A stretch of 64,000 nucleotides of DNA from Lithodes maja (GCA_037953745.1 JBAKBP010003198.1:62001-126000); one strand, 5' to 3'. Shown: positions 1 through 10,745, counted from the first letter of the stretch. The notes: a model not told the origin generated them from the sequence alone. Translations and numbers: made by a program.

Positions 1-1548
1 AGTTCCGATCTTCAAAAAAGGTGACAAATCAATAGCATCCAATTACCGTCCCATTAGTCTTACATCAATCATAGGAAAGCTACTAGAGTCAATTATTGCT
101 AGTAAAATTAGAAACCACTTAGATACATTTAATTTAATAAATTCTTCTCAGCATGGATTCACTCAGGGACGTTCTTGCCTTACTAATTTGCTTAGTTTTT
201 TCTCAGAGGTATATGAAGCAGTAGATAATGACAAGTCATATGATATAATATATTTAGATTTCAGTAAAGCTTTCGACAGAGTCCCCCATGAGAGATTGAT
301 GAGAAAGGTTGAGGCGCATGGAATAGGTGGGGCGTTGTTGGGATGGATTAGGTCATGGCTAATTGGTAGGAAGCAGAGAGTCAGCATAAATGGTACGAAG
401 TCAGAATGGGGAGCAGTCAAAAGTGGTGTCCCCCAGGGATCTGTATTAGGTCCTCTGTTGTTTGTTATATACATAAATGACCTTGATTTAGGTATAACTA
501 GTAGGATAAGTAAATTTGCAGACGATACCAAAATGGGGAGAACAATTGATTCAGATAGAGATATAGAGTGCCTCCAAAGGGATCTAGATACCTTACACGA
601 ATGGTCAGTAAATTGGCAGATGAAGTTTAACATTGACAAATGCAAGGTATTAAAGATAGGGAAGATGCATACAAATGTTAAATATAAACTAGCTAATATG
701 GAATTAGAAAACATGAATTATGAGAAAGATCTAGGTGTGTTTGTTAGCAATGATTTGAAGCCTAGACAACAGTGTATAAGCGTTCGAAACAAGGCAAACA
801 GGATTCTCGGGTTCATCTCTAGGAGTGTGAGTAACAGAACTGCTGATGTTATCTTAAAACTTTACTTGTCATTAGTAAGACCCAATATGGATTATGCTGT
901 TCAATTTTGGTGTCCTTATTACAGAATGGACATAGATTCATTGGAGAGAGTACAACATAGAATGACAAAAATGATCCATAATATTAGAAATCTTCCGTAT
1001 AAAGAAAGGTTGAAGAAATTAGGCTTACATTCGTTAGAGAGACGCAGAGTTAGAGGGGATATGATAGAGGTGTTCAAGTGGGTTAGTGGGATTAACAAAG
1101 GGGACATGACAAATGTACTAAAGCTCAGTGATAGCGAAAGAACTCGTACCAATGGTTTCAAATTAGATAAATTTCGTTTCAGAAAAGATATAGGCAAATA
1201 TTGGTTTGGTAACAGAGTTGTAGATGGGTGGAATGGACTACTAAGTGCTATAGTGGGATTAAAAACGGTAGGGAGCTTTAAGATAAAATTGGATAAGCAT
1301 ATGGACGAGAAGGGTTGGGTGTGAAGGGGGATCAGCAGGGTTGGGCCAATCAGCGCTCTGCAGACCCCCGTAATCCTGCGTTAATCTCTAACCGTTTTGG
1401 TAAGATGATCCTCAGGGTATTAGAGTGTTGAGCCTATAATTGGGCTTTGTAATTGGGGTTGTGTGGGACAGGGATCTGCCTTGCTTAGGCCAATCGGCTT
1501 TCTGCAGACTCCCATTTTCTTATGTTCTTATGTTCTTATGTTCTTATG
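1..1548 (+). mobile_element. CR1-type LINE, family A copy A0 (cut by window edge)
   Basis: This is the 3' part of a CR1-like non-LTR retrotransposon. The window starts inside the RT domain. The coding part ends at 1324, followed by a short 3' UTR containing a purine-rich stretch and the segment 'GGCCAATCGGCTTTCTGCAG'. The copy ends in tandem TTATGTTC octamers (about 1517-1548), the short 3' tandem tail typical of CR1 elements in place of poly(A). The same 3' UTR and tail occur at 8196-8405, in reverse at 18389-18602, and as a 70-bp stub near 25776-25844. Confidence 0.93.
2..1324 (+). CDS. CR1-A ORF2 fragment: reverse transcriptase, 3' part
   Basis: This is the reverse transcriptase part of the LINE ORF2, which copies element RNA at a nicked target. 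The frame is open from base 2 to the TGA at 1322-1324, so the true start lies upstream of the window. Visible RT blocks in order are PIFKKGDKSIASNYRPIS, QHGFTQGRSC, IIYLDFSKAFDRVPHERL (catalytic Asp), SGVPQGSVLGPLLFVIYIND and SKFADDTK (catalytic FADD). The CR1-type C-terminal region follows, ending GSFKIKLDKHMDEKGWV. No stop or frameshift is seen in this part. Relative to A1 it carries a few private changes, such as MNYEKD where A1 has SNCEKD. Confidence 0.92.
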   Translation, partial: VPIFKKGDKSIASNYRPISLTSIIGKLLESIIASKIRNHLDTFNLINSSQHGFTQGRSCLTNLLSFFSEVYEAVDNDKSYDIIYLDFSKAFDRVPHERLMRKVEAHGIGGALLGWIRSWLIGRKQRVSINGTKSEWGAVKSGVPQGSVLGPLLFVIYINDLDLGITSRISKFADDTKMGRTIDSDRDIECLQRDLDTLHEWSVNWQMKFNIDKCKVLKIGKMHTNVKYKLANMELENMNYEKDLGVFVSNDLKPRQQCISVRNKANRILGFISRSVSNRTADVILKLYLSLVRPNMDYAVQFWCPYYRMDIDSLERVQHRMTKMIHNIRNLPYKERLKKLGLHSLERRRVRGDMIEVFKWVSGINKGDMTNVLKLSDSERTRTNGFKLDKFRFRKDIGKYWFGNRVVDGWNGLLSAIVGLKTVGSFKIKLDKHMDEKGWV

Positions 1549-1680
1549 CTGTTGTATAAATGTTGTATAAATGTGATGGTCATAGGGAGATGTTGTATGC
1601 ATGCTGTTGTATAAATGTTGTGTATATGTGATGGTCCTAGGAACATGTTGTATATATGCTGTTGGTGTATAAATATTGTG
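1548..1680. repeat. Short tandem repeat, about 53-57 bp unit
   Basis: A segment starting CTGTTGTATAAATGTTGT recurs at about 1548, 1601 and 1658 with substitutions, giving roughly 2.4 units directly after the CR1 tail. It is non-coding. Its last part runs into sequence resembling the end of the TTAA MITE family P2 (AATGGATACAAGCCA, also found at 27677). Confidence 0.6.
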
Positions 1681-1736
1681 TCGAATGGATACAAGCCAGA
1701 AAAAGAGAGAAAAGGAGAGAACAAAAGCAGGTCACC

Positions 1737-1766
1737 TTAAGGGGGGGGGGGGGGGGCCCCCCTTAA
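1737..1766. repeat. TTAA-bounded G/C palindrome
   Basis: TTAA, 16 G, 6 C, then TTAA. It reads as a near-palindrome with the same TTAA boundary that flanks the P1 and P2 MITEs here. It is probably a deletion remnant of such an element, or slippage in a G tract. The exact G count in an assembly is unreliable. Confidence 0.5.
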
Positions 1767-2146
1767 AAATAACACAAATAGTCCGATAGGTTATTATACT
1801 GTGGTTCCTTACAATTAGAGTCAGCTATATATATCACATATCACACATACACTTCTTATTTACTTTCAAACTCGCGATGAAAAATTACGGCTGACCTTTA
1901 ATCATTTCAACTTTGATTTACCGAAACTGAAAATCTAAATGCCAATATATTTATTACGTAGCCTATGCGGGATAGTTTGAGCCTTCTTGATGTTCCCAGT
2001 GAAAGGCACTAGTTTGTATTATTTATCCTGCTGTTTGTAACCTCTCATTACTGATCCCCCATTTACTAGAGGCAAATATAACAAAATCTGGTTTTATTTC
2101 AGTCGGATTGATGTGTGGGTTATTGTAGGGTGTGTGGAACTTATGT

Positions 2147-2186
<40 letters not shown>

Positions 2187-2226
2187 AAATAGTAATAATA
2201 TGTAAAACAACAATATTTATAAATAT
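1767..2226. other. AT-rich intergenic DNA with (AAT)n
   Basis: I see no gene here. The stretch holds an (AAT/TAA)n microsatellite at about 2147-2184 and otherwise unremarkable AT-rich sequence. Confidence 0.6.
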
Positions 2227-2590
2227 TTACGGAAAGGGGAGATGGGCCGTTTTTCTGGTCCACCTTCTCGTTCATGCTTAGCCCCATTAGTTTTCAGGTT
2301 TTAAGATATTTGCCCCATTAGTTTTTCGATTTTAAGTCCTTTCGCCTCCTTTCTTTGTCAATATTAAGACCTTTCGTGCTATTTTAGGTTCCTGGCGAAC
2401 AATAGTGAGCCTGTAATTTTGGAAGAACCGCCCTTCGACCCAGAATATTTCTACCGAAAAAATTTACAAATTAATCTACAAGGGGGATCTAATGGATGTT
2501 GTTTTTAAGTTTGATGGAGGTCTAGGGAGGAAACTAGAAAAAAAATGAATAAATGAAAAAATGGACCAACAAGTGAACCATCCCCCTTAG
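2227..2590 (-). mobile_element. TTAA-type MITE, family P2 copy a
   Basis: Ends are AAGGGGAGATGG on the left and CCATCCCCCTTAG on the right, with TTAC/TTAG as decayed TTAA. The interior, read on the minus strand, matches the copies at 9427, 11070 and 14566 (CCTCCATCAA, a CCGAAAA/TTTTTCGG-type block, CTCGCCAGGA, GGCACGAAAGGTCTTAA). TTAA targets and short C/G-rich ends suggest piggyBac-type mobilisation. No transposase is encoded. Confidence 0.75.
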
Positions 2591-2992
2591 CTGCATGCCC
2601 CCAACCACTCTTGTATCATACTGGTCACTGAAGCTGCGTACCTTGCGTGGGAAAAATCACGAATATGTCTCTGTTATTGGTACTCGAGTTTGGACCTAAT
2701 ATTTAATTAACATTGTGATATTATGATTTGAAAGTAACATTGAATCTAATTAGTTGCACAATAATTGTAATTCAAATTCTAGTTCAGTCAGTGACAGGAG
2801 AAGGTTGTGTTAATCTGAGCTCCTGCCCGGACCACTTACCAGTGACCTTTAGTGACCATTACACCTACCTGTGTTTGGGGGCAGTGCACTCGTGTTATAT
2901 AAAAGTGTTATAGCTCAGTTTTTAGCTGTTAGTTTACTTGTTTTTGTTTTTCTGTACTTAGTTTCTTGCTCCTCGCTAAGCTTATTGGGATC

Positions 2993-4030
2993 ATGGCAGG
3001 TATGGAGTGCGAGTCTCTAACTGATCTGCATCATCTTATTCTCCAGGTAAGAGAAGAGATGGTTGTGGTGAAGGAAGAGGTCTTGGCTCTAAGGGAGGTT
3101 AATGTTAAACTTCAGAGGGAAGTGGATTTGATTAAAGACGAAAATCTAGCTTTCAAGCTTAGCCAAGAGGAAATAAAGTCAAGTAAGGGGAAAAGGGAGG
3201 AAGTTGATGAAAAATTGTATTCATGGCAGGTTGTTAAAAATACGGGTGGGAAAGTCACACTCAAGAAGCAGGATAGTAGAATAGGTATGAGTGTGACAAA
3301 TACATTCTCTCCTTTGCGAGACGAATGTGAGGGAAAAGATAGTCAGGATAAGGGAGGGATAACCGAAGTGCCTGCCGCCGACTCAGCTCCAACCTCTGAC
3401 GCTGTGCTACCTACCACCACCACCACCCCCACCACCACCACCACCAAGGGAGCTTCTGCCACCACCGGGGGTTCTCCAACTGCAGCTGCTGGATCCTCCC
3501 GAGGGAAAGGTAAGTCTGTGTCCCGAGAAGGTAAGTCTGTGTCGATTGTGGGCGACTCCATGGTAAGACATTTAGTTAGGGCTACCCGCACTAAACTTAG
3601 GAAGGTTGTGTGTCTGCCTGGCCATGGAGTTGGGAGGGTTTTAGAGAAGATGGACCACATCTTGGAAGATAGTGGAGATAACCCCATTATCTGTCTCAGT
3701 GCCGGGAGTAACGATGTTGGCAAGGGTAGAAGTGAGGAACTGCTGCAGCAGTATCGGGATGTGTTAGATAAAGTTAGGATGAAGGGAGGGATCCCTGTAG
3801 TACATTGTATCCTACCCAGAAGAGGAGTTCCCAAGGAATGGACATCCAGGGCGATTGGTGTCAATTGCCGTTTGGAGAAATATTGCAAAGAAAAAGCAAT
3901 ACCATTCATTGATAACTGGGATAGTTTCTATGGGAGAGATGGGATGTACGCAAGAGATGGGGTTCATCTTTCACGGTTAGGGGTTTCTACATTAGCTAGT
4001 TCTTTAGATAGGGTGGTTGTGGGGTTTTGA
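2993..4030 (+). CDS. CR1-A ORF1 protein: coiled coil plus SGNH esterase
   Basis: The ATG at 2993 opens a 345-residue frame (MAGMECESLTDLH...). Residues about 10-65 are a charged, heptad-like coiled-coil region. A low-complexity Ser/Thr/Pro/Gly segment with a run of Thr (about residues 130-180) follows. The C-terminal ~160 residues are an SGNH-hydrolase (GDSL-esterase-like) domain: SIVGDSMVRHL (nucleophile block I), AGSNDVG (block III Asn) and DGVHLS (block V Asp and His). CR1-clade ORF1 proteins are known to carry such an esterase domain. ORF1p likely binds element RNA and lipid or membrane. No stop or frameshift is seen. The TGA at 4028-4030 overlaps the next frame by one TTGA tetranucleotide. 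Confidence 0.9.
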   Translation: MAGMECESLTDLHHLILQVREEMVVVKEEVLALREVNVKLQREVDLIKDENLAFKLSQEEIKSSKGKREEVDEKLYSWQVVKNTGGKVTLKKQDSRIGMSVTNTFSPLRDECEGKDSQDKGGITEVPAADSAPTSDAVLPTTTTTPTTTTTKGASATTGGSPTAAAGSSRGKGKSVSREGKSVSIVGDSMVRHLVRATRTKLRKVVCLPGHGVGRVLEKMDHILEDSGDNPIICLSAGSNDVGKGRSEELLQQYRDVLDKVRMKGGIPVVHCILPRRGVPKEWTSRAIGVNCRLEKYCKEKAIPFIDNWDSFYGRDGMYARDGVHLSRLGVSTLASSLDRVVVGF

Positions 4031-7000
4031 ACAGAAATATTGAGAGTGTAAATGAGAGGTTAAATGGAACAATTTTAGCGTCAGGCGAAACCGATAAGGA
4101 TATTCAGTCTCATGCTAAAAATGATGACTATAATGCAAATGATAGTAGTGATGGTGCAACGGAAGATGGAAATGTCGCTAAAAACAAAGGTAAATTAGGT
4201 ATAAAGAAAAGAAGTAAATTGAGAGTATATTACACAAACTGTAGGAGTCTATGTAACAAAATGAACGAACTTAGAGCCCTTGTTAGCAAAGAAAATATAG
4301 ACATAATAGCGCTAACTGAAACGTGGATTAATACAGAAACCAGGCTATTTTAGCAGCATTTGATATACCAGGATATAGTTTGTTTAAATATGACCGAACA
4401 AGTAAGAGGGGTGGCGGTATAGCAGTGTTTGTCAGGAGTACATTAAAAAGCTGTATTAAATCAGGTATTAGACTAAATAACGATAATGAAAGTGTTTGGG
4501 TAGAGGTTAACGAAGGTAGTGAGACCATAGTTATTGGAGTTATGTATAGACCGCCAAATATGAGTAGAAATGACGGAACGTCATTATGGGAGGAAATTAA
4601 AATGGCATCAAGGTTTAGCAATGTGTGCATTATGGGGGATTTTAATTTTCCGAATATAGATTGGCAGCATCAAATAGGAGACTCTGATTCTGAGGAGTTT
4701 ATAGAGGTAGTACAAGATAGTTTTTTATTTCAATTCATAGATACGCCGACTAGAGGTAATAATATTCTCGATTTAGTTTTCAGTAACAATGAACATAATT
4801 ATGGTAAATAATGTAGAGATAGGGGACCACCTAGGAAATAGTGACCACAATTCTGTGTATTTTAATATACAATGGAAAGGTAATACCAGAGAGAATACAA
4901 CACTAATACCTGACTTTAGAAAAGCCAATTATGCTGGGTTAAGAAGAGCCCTATTAGTGGACCCTATGGTCAAAAAATTAAGTCGATCCAGGTGTCCAAA
5001 TGAGTGTACCCCTTCTCAGGCACCTGTCATCTTAAGTCAGGAAGAGACGTCAACCTTGGTAGATACATATGATAATTTTATCAAGTCAGTATTCAATGCA
5101 CAAAATAAATACATCCCCAAAAGAAAATTTAGATCAACACAGAACCAACCCAAATGGATGAATAATAGACTATTAGATCTTCTAGGACAAAAGAGAGGAA
5201 TATATAGAAAAATTAGAAAAGGCGAAATTCACCTACTTGCTTACTATCAGAATCTATCAAGACAGGTAAAAAAGGATATTAGGAAAGACAAAAGAAATTA
5301 TGAAATTAAGGTTGCCAATGACTCAAAAAATAATCCTAAAGCTTTTTACCAACTATATAAATCCAAAGTTAGAGATGTAATTGGTCCCCTTAAAACTTCG
5401 ATAGGAGAAATGACAGAAAATGATTTAGAAATGTGCAGTACATTAAATAGTCAATTTCTTTCCGTTTTCACTAATGAAAATTTGGCACAGTTTCCAGAAG
5501 TCCGTAAGGTATATAGCGATAGTATAGAAAATAGGTTAAGTACGGTTACTATAAGTAGAAATGATGTGCTTAAGGAAATTGACAGACTGAAACCTCATAA
5601 ATCGCCTGGTCCTGATGAGGTATACTGTATGCTAGAGTATTAAAAGAATGTAGGGATAAGTTAAGTTACCCATTAACATTTTTATTTAACAAGTCATTGG
5701 AGACAGGTATAGTTCCAGAAGCTTGGAAGCTTGCAAACGTAGTTCCGATCTTCAAAAAAGGTGACAAATCAATAGCATCCAATTACCGTCCCATTAGTCT
5801 TACATCAATCATAGGAAAGCTACTAGAGTCAATTATTGCTAGTAAAATTAGAAACCACTTAGATACATTTAATTTAATAAATTCTTCTCAGCATGGATTC
5901 ACTCAGGGACGTTCTTGCCTTACTAATTTGCTTAGTTTTTTCTCAGAGGTATATGAAGCAGTAGATAATGACAAGTCATATGATATAATATATTTAGATT
6001 TCAGTAAAGCTTTCGACAGAGTCCCCCATGAGAGATTGATGAGAAAGGTTGAGGCGCATGGAATAGGTGGGGCGTTGTTGGGATGGATTAGGTCATGGCT
6101 AATTGGTAGGAAGCAGAGAGTCAGCATAAATGGTACGAAGTCAGAATGGGGAGCAGTCAAAAGTGGTGTCCCCCAGGGATCTGTATTAGGTCCTCTGTTG
6201 TTTGTTATATACATAAATGACCTTGATTTAGGTATAACTAGTAGGATAAGTAAATTTGCAGACGATACCAAAATGGGGAGAACAATTGATTCAGATAGAG
6301 ATATAGAGTGCCTCCAAAGGGATCTAGATACCTTACACGAATGGTCAGTAAATTGGCAGATGAAGTTTAACATTGACAAATGCAAGGTATTAAAGATAGG
6401 GAAGATGCATACAAATGTTAAATATAAACTAGCTAATGTGGAATTAGAAAACTCGAATTGTGAGAAAGATCTAGGTGTGTTTGTTAGCAATGATTTGAAG
6501 CCTAGACAACAGTGTATAAGCGTTCGAAACAAGGCAAACAGGATTCTCGGATTCATCTCTAGGAGTGTGAGTAACAGAACTGCTGATGTTATCTTAAAAC
6601 TTTACTTGTCATTAGTGAGACCCCATATGGATTATGCTGTTCAATTTTGGTGTCCTTATTACAGAATGGACATAGATTCATTGGAGAGAGTACAACGTAG
6701 AATGACAAAAATTATCCAAATAGGTATGACAAATAGGTATCCATACCTAGATGAGGTATATGCTAGAGTATTAAAAGAATGTAGGGATGAACTAAGTTAC
6801 CCATTAACATTTTTATTTAACAAGTCATTGGAGACAGGTATAGTTCCAGAAGCTTGGAAGCTTGCAAACGTAGTTCCGATCTTCAAAAAAGGTGACAAAT
6901 CAATAGCATCCAATTACCGTCCCATTAGTCTTACATCAATCATAGGAAAGCTACTAGAGTCAATTATTGCTAGTAAAATTAGAAACCACTTAGATACATT

Positions 7001-8195
7001 TAATTTAATAAATTCTTCTCAGCATGGATTCACTCAGGGACGTTCTTGCCTTACTAATTTGCTTAGTTTTTTCTCAGAGGTATATGAAGCAGTAGATAAT
7101 GACAAGTCATATGATATAATATATTTAGATTTCAGTAAAGCTTTCGACAGAGTCCCCCATGAGAGATTGATGAGAAAGGTTGAGGCGCATGGAATAGGTG
7201 GGGCGTTGTTGGGATGGATTAGGTCATGGCTAATTGGTAGGAAGCAGAGAGTCAGCATAAATGGTACGAAGTCAGAATGGGGAGCAGTCAAAAGTGGTGT
7301 CCCCCAGGGATCTGTATTAGGTCCCCTGTTGTTTGTTATATACATAAATGACCTTGATTTGGGTATAACTAGTAGGATAAGTAAATTTGCAGACGATACC
7401 AAAATGGGGAGAACAATTGATTCAGATAGAGATATAGAGTGCCTCCAAAGGGATCTCGATACCTTACACGAATGGTCAGTAAATTGGCAGATGAAGTTTA
7501 ACATTGACAAATGCAAGGTATTAAAGATAGGGAAGATGCATACAAATGTTAAATATAAACTAGCTAATGTGGAATTAGAAAACTCGAATTGTGAGAAAGA
7601 TCTAGGTGTGTTTGTTAGCAATGATTTGAAGCCTAGACAACAGTGTATAAGCGTTCGAAACAAGGCAAACAAGATTCTCGGGTTCATCTCAAGGAGTGTG
7701 AGTAACAGAACTGCTGATGTTATCTTAAAACTTTACTTGTCATTAGTGAGACCCCATATGGATTATGCTGTTCAATTTTGGTGTCCTTATTACAGAATGG
7801 ACATAGATTCATTGGAGAGAGTACAACGTAGAATGACAAAAATGATCCATAATATTAGAAATCTTCCGTATAAAGAAAGGTTGAAGAAATTAGGCTTACA
7901 TTCGTTAGAGAGACGCAGAGTTAGAGGGGATATGATAGAGGTGTTCAAGTGGGTTAGTGGGATTAACAAAGGGGACATGACAAATGTACTAAAGCTCAGT
8001 GATAGCGAAAGAACTCGTACCAATGGTTTCAAATTAGATAAATTTCGTTTCAGAAAAGATATAGGCAAATATTGGTTTGGTAACAGAGTTGTAGATGGGT
8101 GGAATGGACTACCAAGTGCTATAGTGGGATTAAAAACGATAGGGAGCTTTAAGATAAAATTGGATAAGCATATGGACGAGAAGGGTTGGGTGTGA
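4027..8195 (+). pseudogene. CR1-A ORF2: AP-endonuclease plus RT, frameshifted, RT duplicated
   Basis: This once encoded the endonuclease and reverse transcriptase. The N-terminal APE-type endonuclease shows YYTNCRSLCNKMNEL, IIALTETWIN, GVMYRPPN, IMGDFNFPNIDW and a GDHLGNSDHNSV block (catalytic SDH). Three frameshifts split it: near 4350 (after TETWINTE), a 4-bp insertion near 4792-4796, and a 5-bp insertion near 5626. From about 5640 the frame is open to TGA 8193-8195 and contains two RT domains in series, each with AFDRVPHERL, SGVPQGSVLG and FADDTK. The first breaks off at MTKIIQ (about 6719). After a 30-bp filler the second restarts at DEVYARVLKE (6751). No upstream ATG overlaps ORF1; the overlap start is TTG, so initiation may be by reinitiation or at a later ATG. 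Confidence 0.9.
5613..7850 (+). repeat. In-frame tandem duplication of the CR1-A RT half
   Basis: The segment from GATGAGGTATA at 5616 to about 6719 recurs from 6751 to about 7848, with only a handful of substitutions. Both copies share SNCEKD and VELEN, which differ from copy A0. The joint at 6720-6750 contains TAGGTATCCATACCTA, a hairpin-forming filler present in neither parent. Since the joint keeps frame, the product would be an 832-residue protein with two RT domains. Tandem duplication and joining of two separate copies are both possible. Confidence 0.88.
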
Positions 8196-8474
8196 AGGGG
8201 GATCAGCAGGGTTGAGCCAATCAGCACTCTGCAGACCCCCGTAATCCTGCGTTAATCTCTAACCGTTTTGGTAAGATGATCCTCAGGGTATTAGAGTGTT
8301 GAGCCTATAATTGGGCTGTGTAATTGGGGTTGTGTGGGACAGGCATCTGCCTTGCTTGGGCCAATCGGCTTTCTGCAGACTCCCATTTTCTTATGTTCTT
8401 ATACAATCGTATATGAATAATATGCTTGACAATGAATGGTATGGGATTCTGCCAGCTTTGTAGCTAATATTGAC

Positions 8475-9310
8475 GAGCTGCCACTGTCTTTTTATTATAT
8501 TTTTTTATTTTGGTTTATGTGGGTGTGGGAGACAAAAGGCAGAACTGCCTGTATCGAGTGCCTCCCCCAGAGTTGAAAGAGTGACAGGGCCAAAATCAAG
8601 GGACGTTCGAGCCAAAATGCCTGGACACACAGAGTTTGAAGCAATTTAAGTAATAGTAAGAAGGAAAGACTGATTCTGGGAGAGAGTTCCAGAGCTCAGC
8701 AGTTGAATAGAAGAAAGACTGAGAATAATGTTTCACTCTTGGGTTGGATAGTTACACAGAGTAGGGATGGGATTGTGTTTCAAGACGGGTACTACGTAGT
8801 ACGTACCCTACTGTACGTAGAGGAGGCGGTATACACTGGGAAAGCTCTGAGGAACATTGATTATTGTAGTAACGATAGAATAGCAAGAGAGATGCAACAT
8901 TGCGGCGAAGAGAGAGAGTAATTGCAGAGTTGGTGAGTGGACGGGAGTTGAGCACACCCAGCTTCTGGGAGGCTGCCTTAGCAAGACTGGTAATATGGTC
9001 TTTCCAAGTGAGAGCAGAAGAAAAAGAGACACCGAGAATATTGAGAGAAGATGAAGCATTGATTTTTGTATTGTTGAAGTGTAGGGGATAGTCCTCTGGG
9101 AGCTCTGGACAGCAGTAAGATGAAACAATTGGGTTTTGGAAGCATTAAAGGCAACAATGTGTTCTCTGCCCCATTTGGAAATAGTAGTTAGATCAGAAGA
9201 TAAGTGTTGCATGGCTTCATTACGTTTGTTTTTGAAGGATTGCTGGCTGGGGCGTCCAGGAAAACTAATTGAGTAGTGTAAGGTAAAGTTGTCTGCGTAT
9301 TAATGGATGG
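8475..9310 (-). mobile_element. LINE 'D' 3' part, decayed (copy D1)
   Basis: Read on the minus strand this is the 3' end of another non-LTR element. A reading frame near 9200-9080 gives LSSDLTTISKWGREHIVAFN followed by ASKTQLF, the block that follows the catalytic FADD region in LINE RTs. Downstream the C-terminal end (near 8690-8590) resembles the sister copy at 17745 (NSL-ES, FKLRVSRHFGSN). A 3' UTR (GCCCTGTCACTCTTTCAAC, then TTTGTCTCCC) and an A/T-rich tail at about 8480-8515 follow. Many stops and frameshifts are present, so it is a relic. Confidence 0.72.
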
Positions 9311-9426
9311 GACTGGAGGTACAGTTGTCTGGAAGGATTATCATTAAAATTTGCTTTCATTATTTTCCTTGTACATCTTTCAATTAGGTCCATCAAGTGA
9401 ACTGCAATATGAAGATATATCCATCA

Positions 9427-9762
9427 TTAAGGGAAGGTTTTTAGTTAGTTCGCTAGACTTCCATCAAGCTTAACATTACATCCCCTAGACCCCCTTTCAA
9501 GATAAATTTGTACATTTTTCGGTAGAAAAATGTCCCGGCTGAAGGCCGATTCCTCTTAAATTACAGGATTGCTATCGCTCGCCAGGAAAAAATCGACACC
9601 TAAATGGCACGAAAAGTCTTAAAATTGACAGAAATGGGGCGAAAGTTCTTAAAATCGCCAAATTAATGGGGCGAACGTCTTAAAATATCAAAAGCAATGG
9701 GGCTACCCATGAGGGAGAAAGGGGTCAAGAAAAAAATCCCTCAAGTGGAAATCTCCCCTTAA
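9427..9762 (+). mobile_element. TTAA-type MITE, family P2 copy b
   Basis: TTAA at 9427-9430 and 9759-9762 flank inner ends GGGAAGG and ATCTCCCC. The interior has the family blocks CTAGACTTCCATCAAGCTTA, TACATTTTTCGGTAGAAAAA and a GGCTGAAGGCCGATTCC-like stretch. It has no coding capacity. Confidence 0.82.
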
Positions 9763-9774
9763 CCTCTATTACTC

Positions 9775-9905
9775 GTATTGAACGTCCCTTGATTTTGGCC
9801 CTGTCACTCTTTCAACTATGGGGGAAGCACTCGCTATAGGCAGTTATGCCTTTTGCCTCCCTCAATCACATAGAAAAAATAAAATAAAATACCAAGATAA
9901 ACTTT
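9775..9905 (+). mobile_element. LINE 'D' 3' end, short 5'-truncated copy (D2)
   Basis: Starts near GAACGTCCCTTGATTTTGGC directly after a MITE and runs through the D-family 3' UTR (CCTGTCACTCTTTCAACT, TTTTGCCTCCCTCA, CACATAGAAAAAA) into an A-rich tail. About 130 bp remain, the usual result of incomplete reverse transcription. Confidence 0.72.
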
Positions 9906-9987
9906 AGAAATCTGTCCAATACCCAGAGAGGCTTCAGAATCATGTTGTTGATTTGATTGGGTTTGATTTGATATGTTTATTGACTAA

Positions 9988-10198
9988 AGCCGGTATCACA
10001 CGAGAGCTTTTATAGTCAACATTCGACGATCAACATTTTTCTGGCAACATCTTTGGAATATTTTGCACTGGTATCGAAAACTAGACTGATGATAGATGAA
10101 TTTAGGTGACTGAAATATTTTAAATGTTGACCTCATAAGCTGCCAGACCAGTGTTGAGGATAAATGTTGAGTGAAAAAGCGCTCGTGTGATACCGGCT
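9988..10198. mobile_element. PIF/Harbinger-like MITE, 211 bp
   Basis: The left end AGCCGGTATCACACGAGAGC and the right end GCGCTCGTGTGATACCGGCT are inverted copies with a single mismatch. TAA lies on both sides (9985-9987 and 10199-10201). A 3-bp TWA target duplication is the PIF/Harbinger signature. No ORF is present. Confidence 0.83.
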
Positions 10199-10204
10199 TA
10201 AAGG

Positions 10205-10745
10205 TTACAGTCAAAAGGATGGAGTAGATATCTATTCCCACGTCCCTCCTGGGGCTAACAAATATTACATAATATGAACATACGGATACATTCTCTAATT
10301 TGGTTATATGAGTCTGCTATCTGTGGTTCTGGTCCTCAAAAATGGTGCATATTTACATATGTGCTGTCACTATATCACGTGATCGAGAGCACTCTATATT
10401 CTAACTATCTTTGGACGGTTTTATTCAGCCTAGCAAGAACCTCTAGCAATTAAATAGGTACAATTTGTCTCACTTAATCTAGACTTACAAATATACCCTG
10501 TTAGATTTAGATTAACTGTCATATCAATCGCCAGAATATACTGAAAGAATGCTAAAGAATACTGAAATGGGATGAATTGGCATTTTGGGAGTTAGAATGA
10601 CAGTCGGGGTAGAAATCTCCGTGTATTTGCCATTCACGACATACAGTTGACATAACTTTAGTCTGCAGAAACGAGAATAGGTAAGTAGGAATTCGCGCAG
10701 GACCAGTAGGAAACCTTAACTTATTCATGTGGAGACAAACTTTGG

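Larger units (their letters stand above)
2900..8405 (+). mobile_element. CR1-type LINE, family A copy A1 (long, rearranged)
   Basis: A long CR1 copy with ORF1, ORF2, 3' UTR and a TTATGTTC tail at about 8390-8405. The 5' boundary is not defined by sequence: ORF1 begins at 2993 and a TATATAAAAG string lies near 2895-2904, so the start given is approximate. ORF2 carries an internal duplication of more than 1.1 kb that makes the element longer than a normal CR1. The 591 bp between the P2a MITE and this start show nothing else recognisable. Confidence 0.88.

Noticed and set aside
2880..2990. Host promoter (TATATAAAAG near 2895)
   Set aside because: The only gene downstream is the CR1 ORF1. A TATA-like string in AT-rich DNA is weak evidence by itself.
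5903..7687. 217-residue minus-strand frames opposite the CR1-A RT (also at 19111-19764)
   Set aside because: They are antisense shadows of the RT frame and recur wherever the same RT sequence occurs.
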